This document shows positions 21,847 through 22,136 of a DNA stretch of 22,136 bases, piece by piece. The stretch covers positions 1 through 22,136 of the forward strand of contig JBDREW010000034.1 in the NCBI GenBank assembly GCA_043819385.1. Direction: 5' to 3'. Made by a program: the position numbers and the translations under genes. Numbering within the stretch: the stretch's first letter is position 1; each line of letters begins with the position of its first letter. The stretch comes from JBDREW01 sp043819385 (GTDB taxonomy: Bacteria > Patescibacteriota > Minisyncoccia > Minisyncoccales > GWA2-38-27). Below the pieces are notes generated by a model. The model made no database searches, was not told where the DNA came from, and was given only the letters and a program-made list of their open reading frames with translations.

Positions 21847-21866
21847 AAAATCTTAACGGATTTTTT
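21845..21866 (+). terminator. Possible terminator
   Basis: AAAAAATC-TTAACG-GATTTTTT, a short symmetric stem with a T-run. No gene ends nearby, so its function is doubtful. Confidence 0.35.
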
Positions 21867-21880
21867 ATTCTCCTTCCCCC

Positions 21881-21950
21881 GAGCCCCGACCCTTCCCGAG
21901 ACCCGACCTCTAAAAAACTTCCTTTTCCTCTCTAAGAGAGGTCGGGGCTC
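21881..21950. repeat. GC-rich palindromic repeat, copy 5
   Basis: A 53-nt element (21898-21950) whose left arm GAGACCCGACCTCT carries the A variant while the right arm AGAGGTCGGGGCTC keeps C, giving one mismatch. An extra left half GAGCCCCGAC at 21881-21890 pairs perfectly with the right arm. The doubled left half recalls copy 3. Confidence 0.85.
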
Positions 21951-22027
21951 ATATTAACTTTTTTAAAATAAACCACCATTGAAAATAGTTTTTTAAATTA
22001 CTCAACTAACGCACATTTCGGACAAAA

Positions 22028-22089
22028 AGAAAAGAGTAGTAAAATAGTTTAAAGGTTAAGAATAAAACTATTAAAACTAACTCTTTTCT
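22028..22089. repeat. Long hairpin ending at a start codon
   Basis: AGAAAAGAGT (22028-22037) / ACTCTTTTCT (22080-22089), then AGT/ACT, then AATAGTTT (22043-22050) / AAACTATT (22065-22072): about 21 paired bases in all. The right arm touches the ATG at 22090. Such a structure suggests a transposon end or translational control of the truncated gene. Confidence 0.65.
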
Positions 22090-22136
22090 ATGAAAAATTA
22101 TAGCATAAAGTCTGATTATGAGAAACAGACAAAGTT
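22090..22136 (+). CDS. Start of an unidentified gene, cut by the window edge
   Basis: An open frame begins at ATG 22090 (MKNYSIKSDYEKQTK) and runs off the end of the window; only 15 codons are visible. There is no Shine-Dalgarno site; the start abuts a long inverted repeat. A transposase or similar mobile-element gene would fit the hairpin, but the visible residues do not allow an assignment. Confidence 0.35.
   Translation, partial: MKNYSIKSDYEKQTK

Noticed and set aside
7287..21950. CRISPR array
   Set aside because: The GC-rich repeats are scattered singly between genes, in both orientations, with no regular spacers and no cas genes.

Overview
The window is A+T-rich chromosomal DNA (roughly 70% A+T by eye) from a small-genome bacterium, most likely a member of the Candidate Phyla Radiation (Patescibacteria, Parcubacteria-like). 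That placement is inference. It rests on a Trp-rich membrane protein next to a VirD4/TraG-like ATPase with a C-terminal zinc ribbon, a sigma-region-4/HARE-HTH protein, short GIY-YIG and toxin-antitoxin cassettes, many genes without a Shine-Dalgarno site, and compact housekeeping genes with unusual neighbours. Stop codons behave normally: an RF2 gene with a recoded UGA is present and the toxin gene ends in TGA.

Layout, left to right. 1-1000: two small unknown genes with good ribosome binding sites, separated by a rod-shaped hairpin and each followed by a terminator. 1147-4550: a DUF1614 membrane protein, a GIY-YIG cassette between imperfect inverted repeats, then secD and secF. 4686-7164: the sigma4/HARE regulator and a Trp-rich membrane protein. 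7515-11462: the VirD4-like ATPase, phosphoglycerate kinase and a RecJ-like DHH nuclease, tightly packed. 11741-12184: RNase HI. 12208-13108: two RNA genes on the minus strand, RNase P RNA (rnpB) and an unassigned structured RNA with a near-consensus promoter and a strong terminator. 13368-16815: murJ overlapping lepA. 16820-16921: a 33-residue membrane peptide on the minus strand. 17096-17689: an FtsB/DivIC-like gene and tRNA-Gly and tRNA-Thr. 17742-17955: a second unassigned structured RNA with its own promoter and terminator. 18149-20910: prfB (with a programmed +1 frameshift), ftsE and ftsX. 21049-21602: an antitoxin/toxin pair and tRNA-Gln. 21603-22136: two copies of a GC-rich palindromic repeat, a leader hairpin and the start of a gene cut off by the window edge.

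The protein genes are mainly cell-envelope and growth functions: protein export (SecDF), lipid II flipping (MurJ), division (FtsB-like, FtsEX), translation (LepA, RF2, tRNAs) and RNA processing (RNase P, RNase HI). The novelty lies in the intergenic DNA. It holds (i) a family of about 53-nt GC-rich palindromes with co-varying arms, one copy of which has duplicated 22 bp at the prfB start; (ii) two 73-75-nt hairpins with 25-nt loops, one the reverse complement of the other, near the two ends of the murJ-lepA block; (iii) two or three candidate structured RNAs with no family I can name; and (iv) recurrent low-complexity A/T tracts just upstream of genes that lack a Shine-Dalgarno site.
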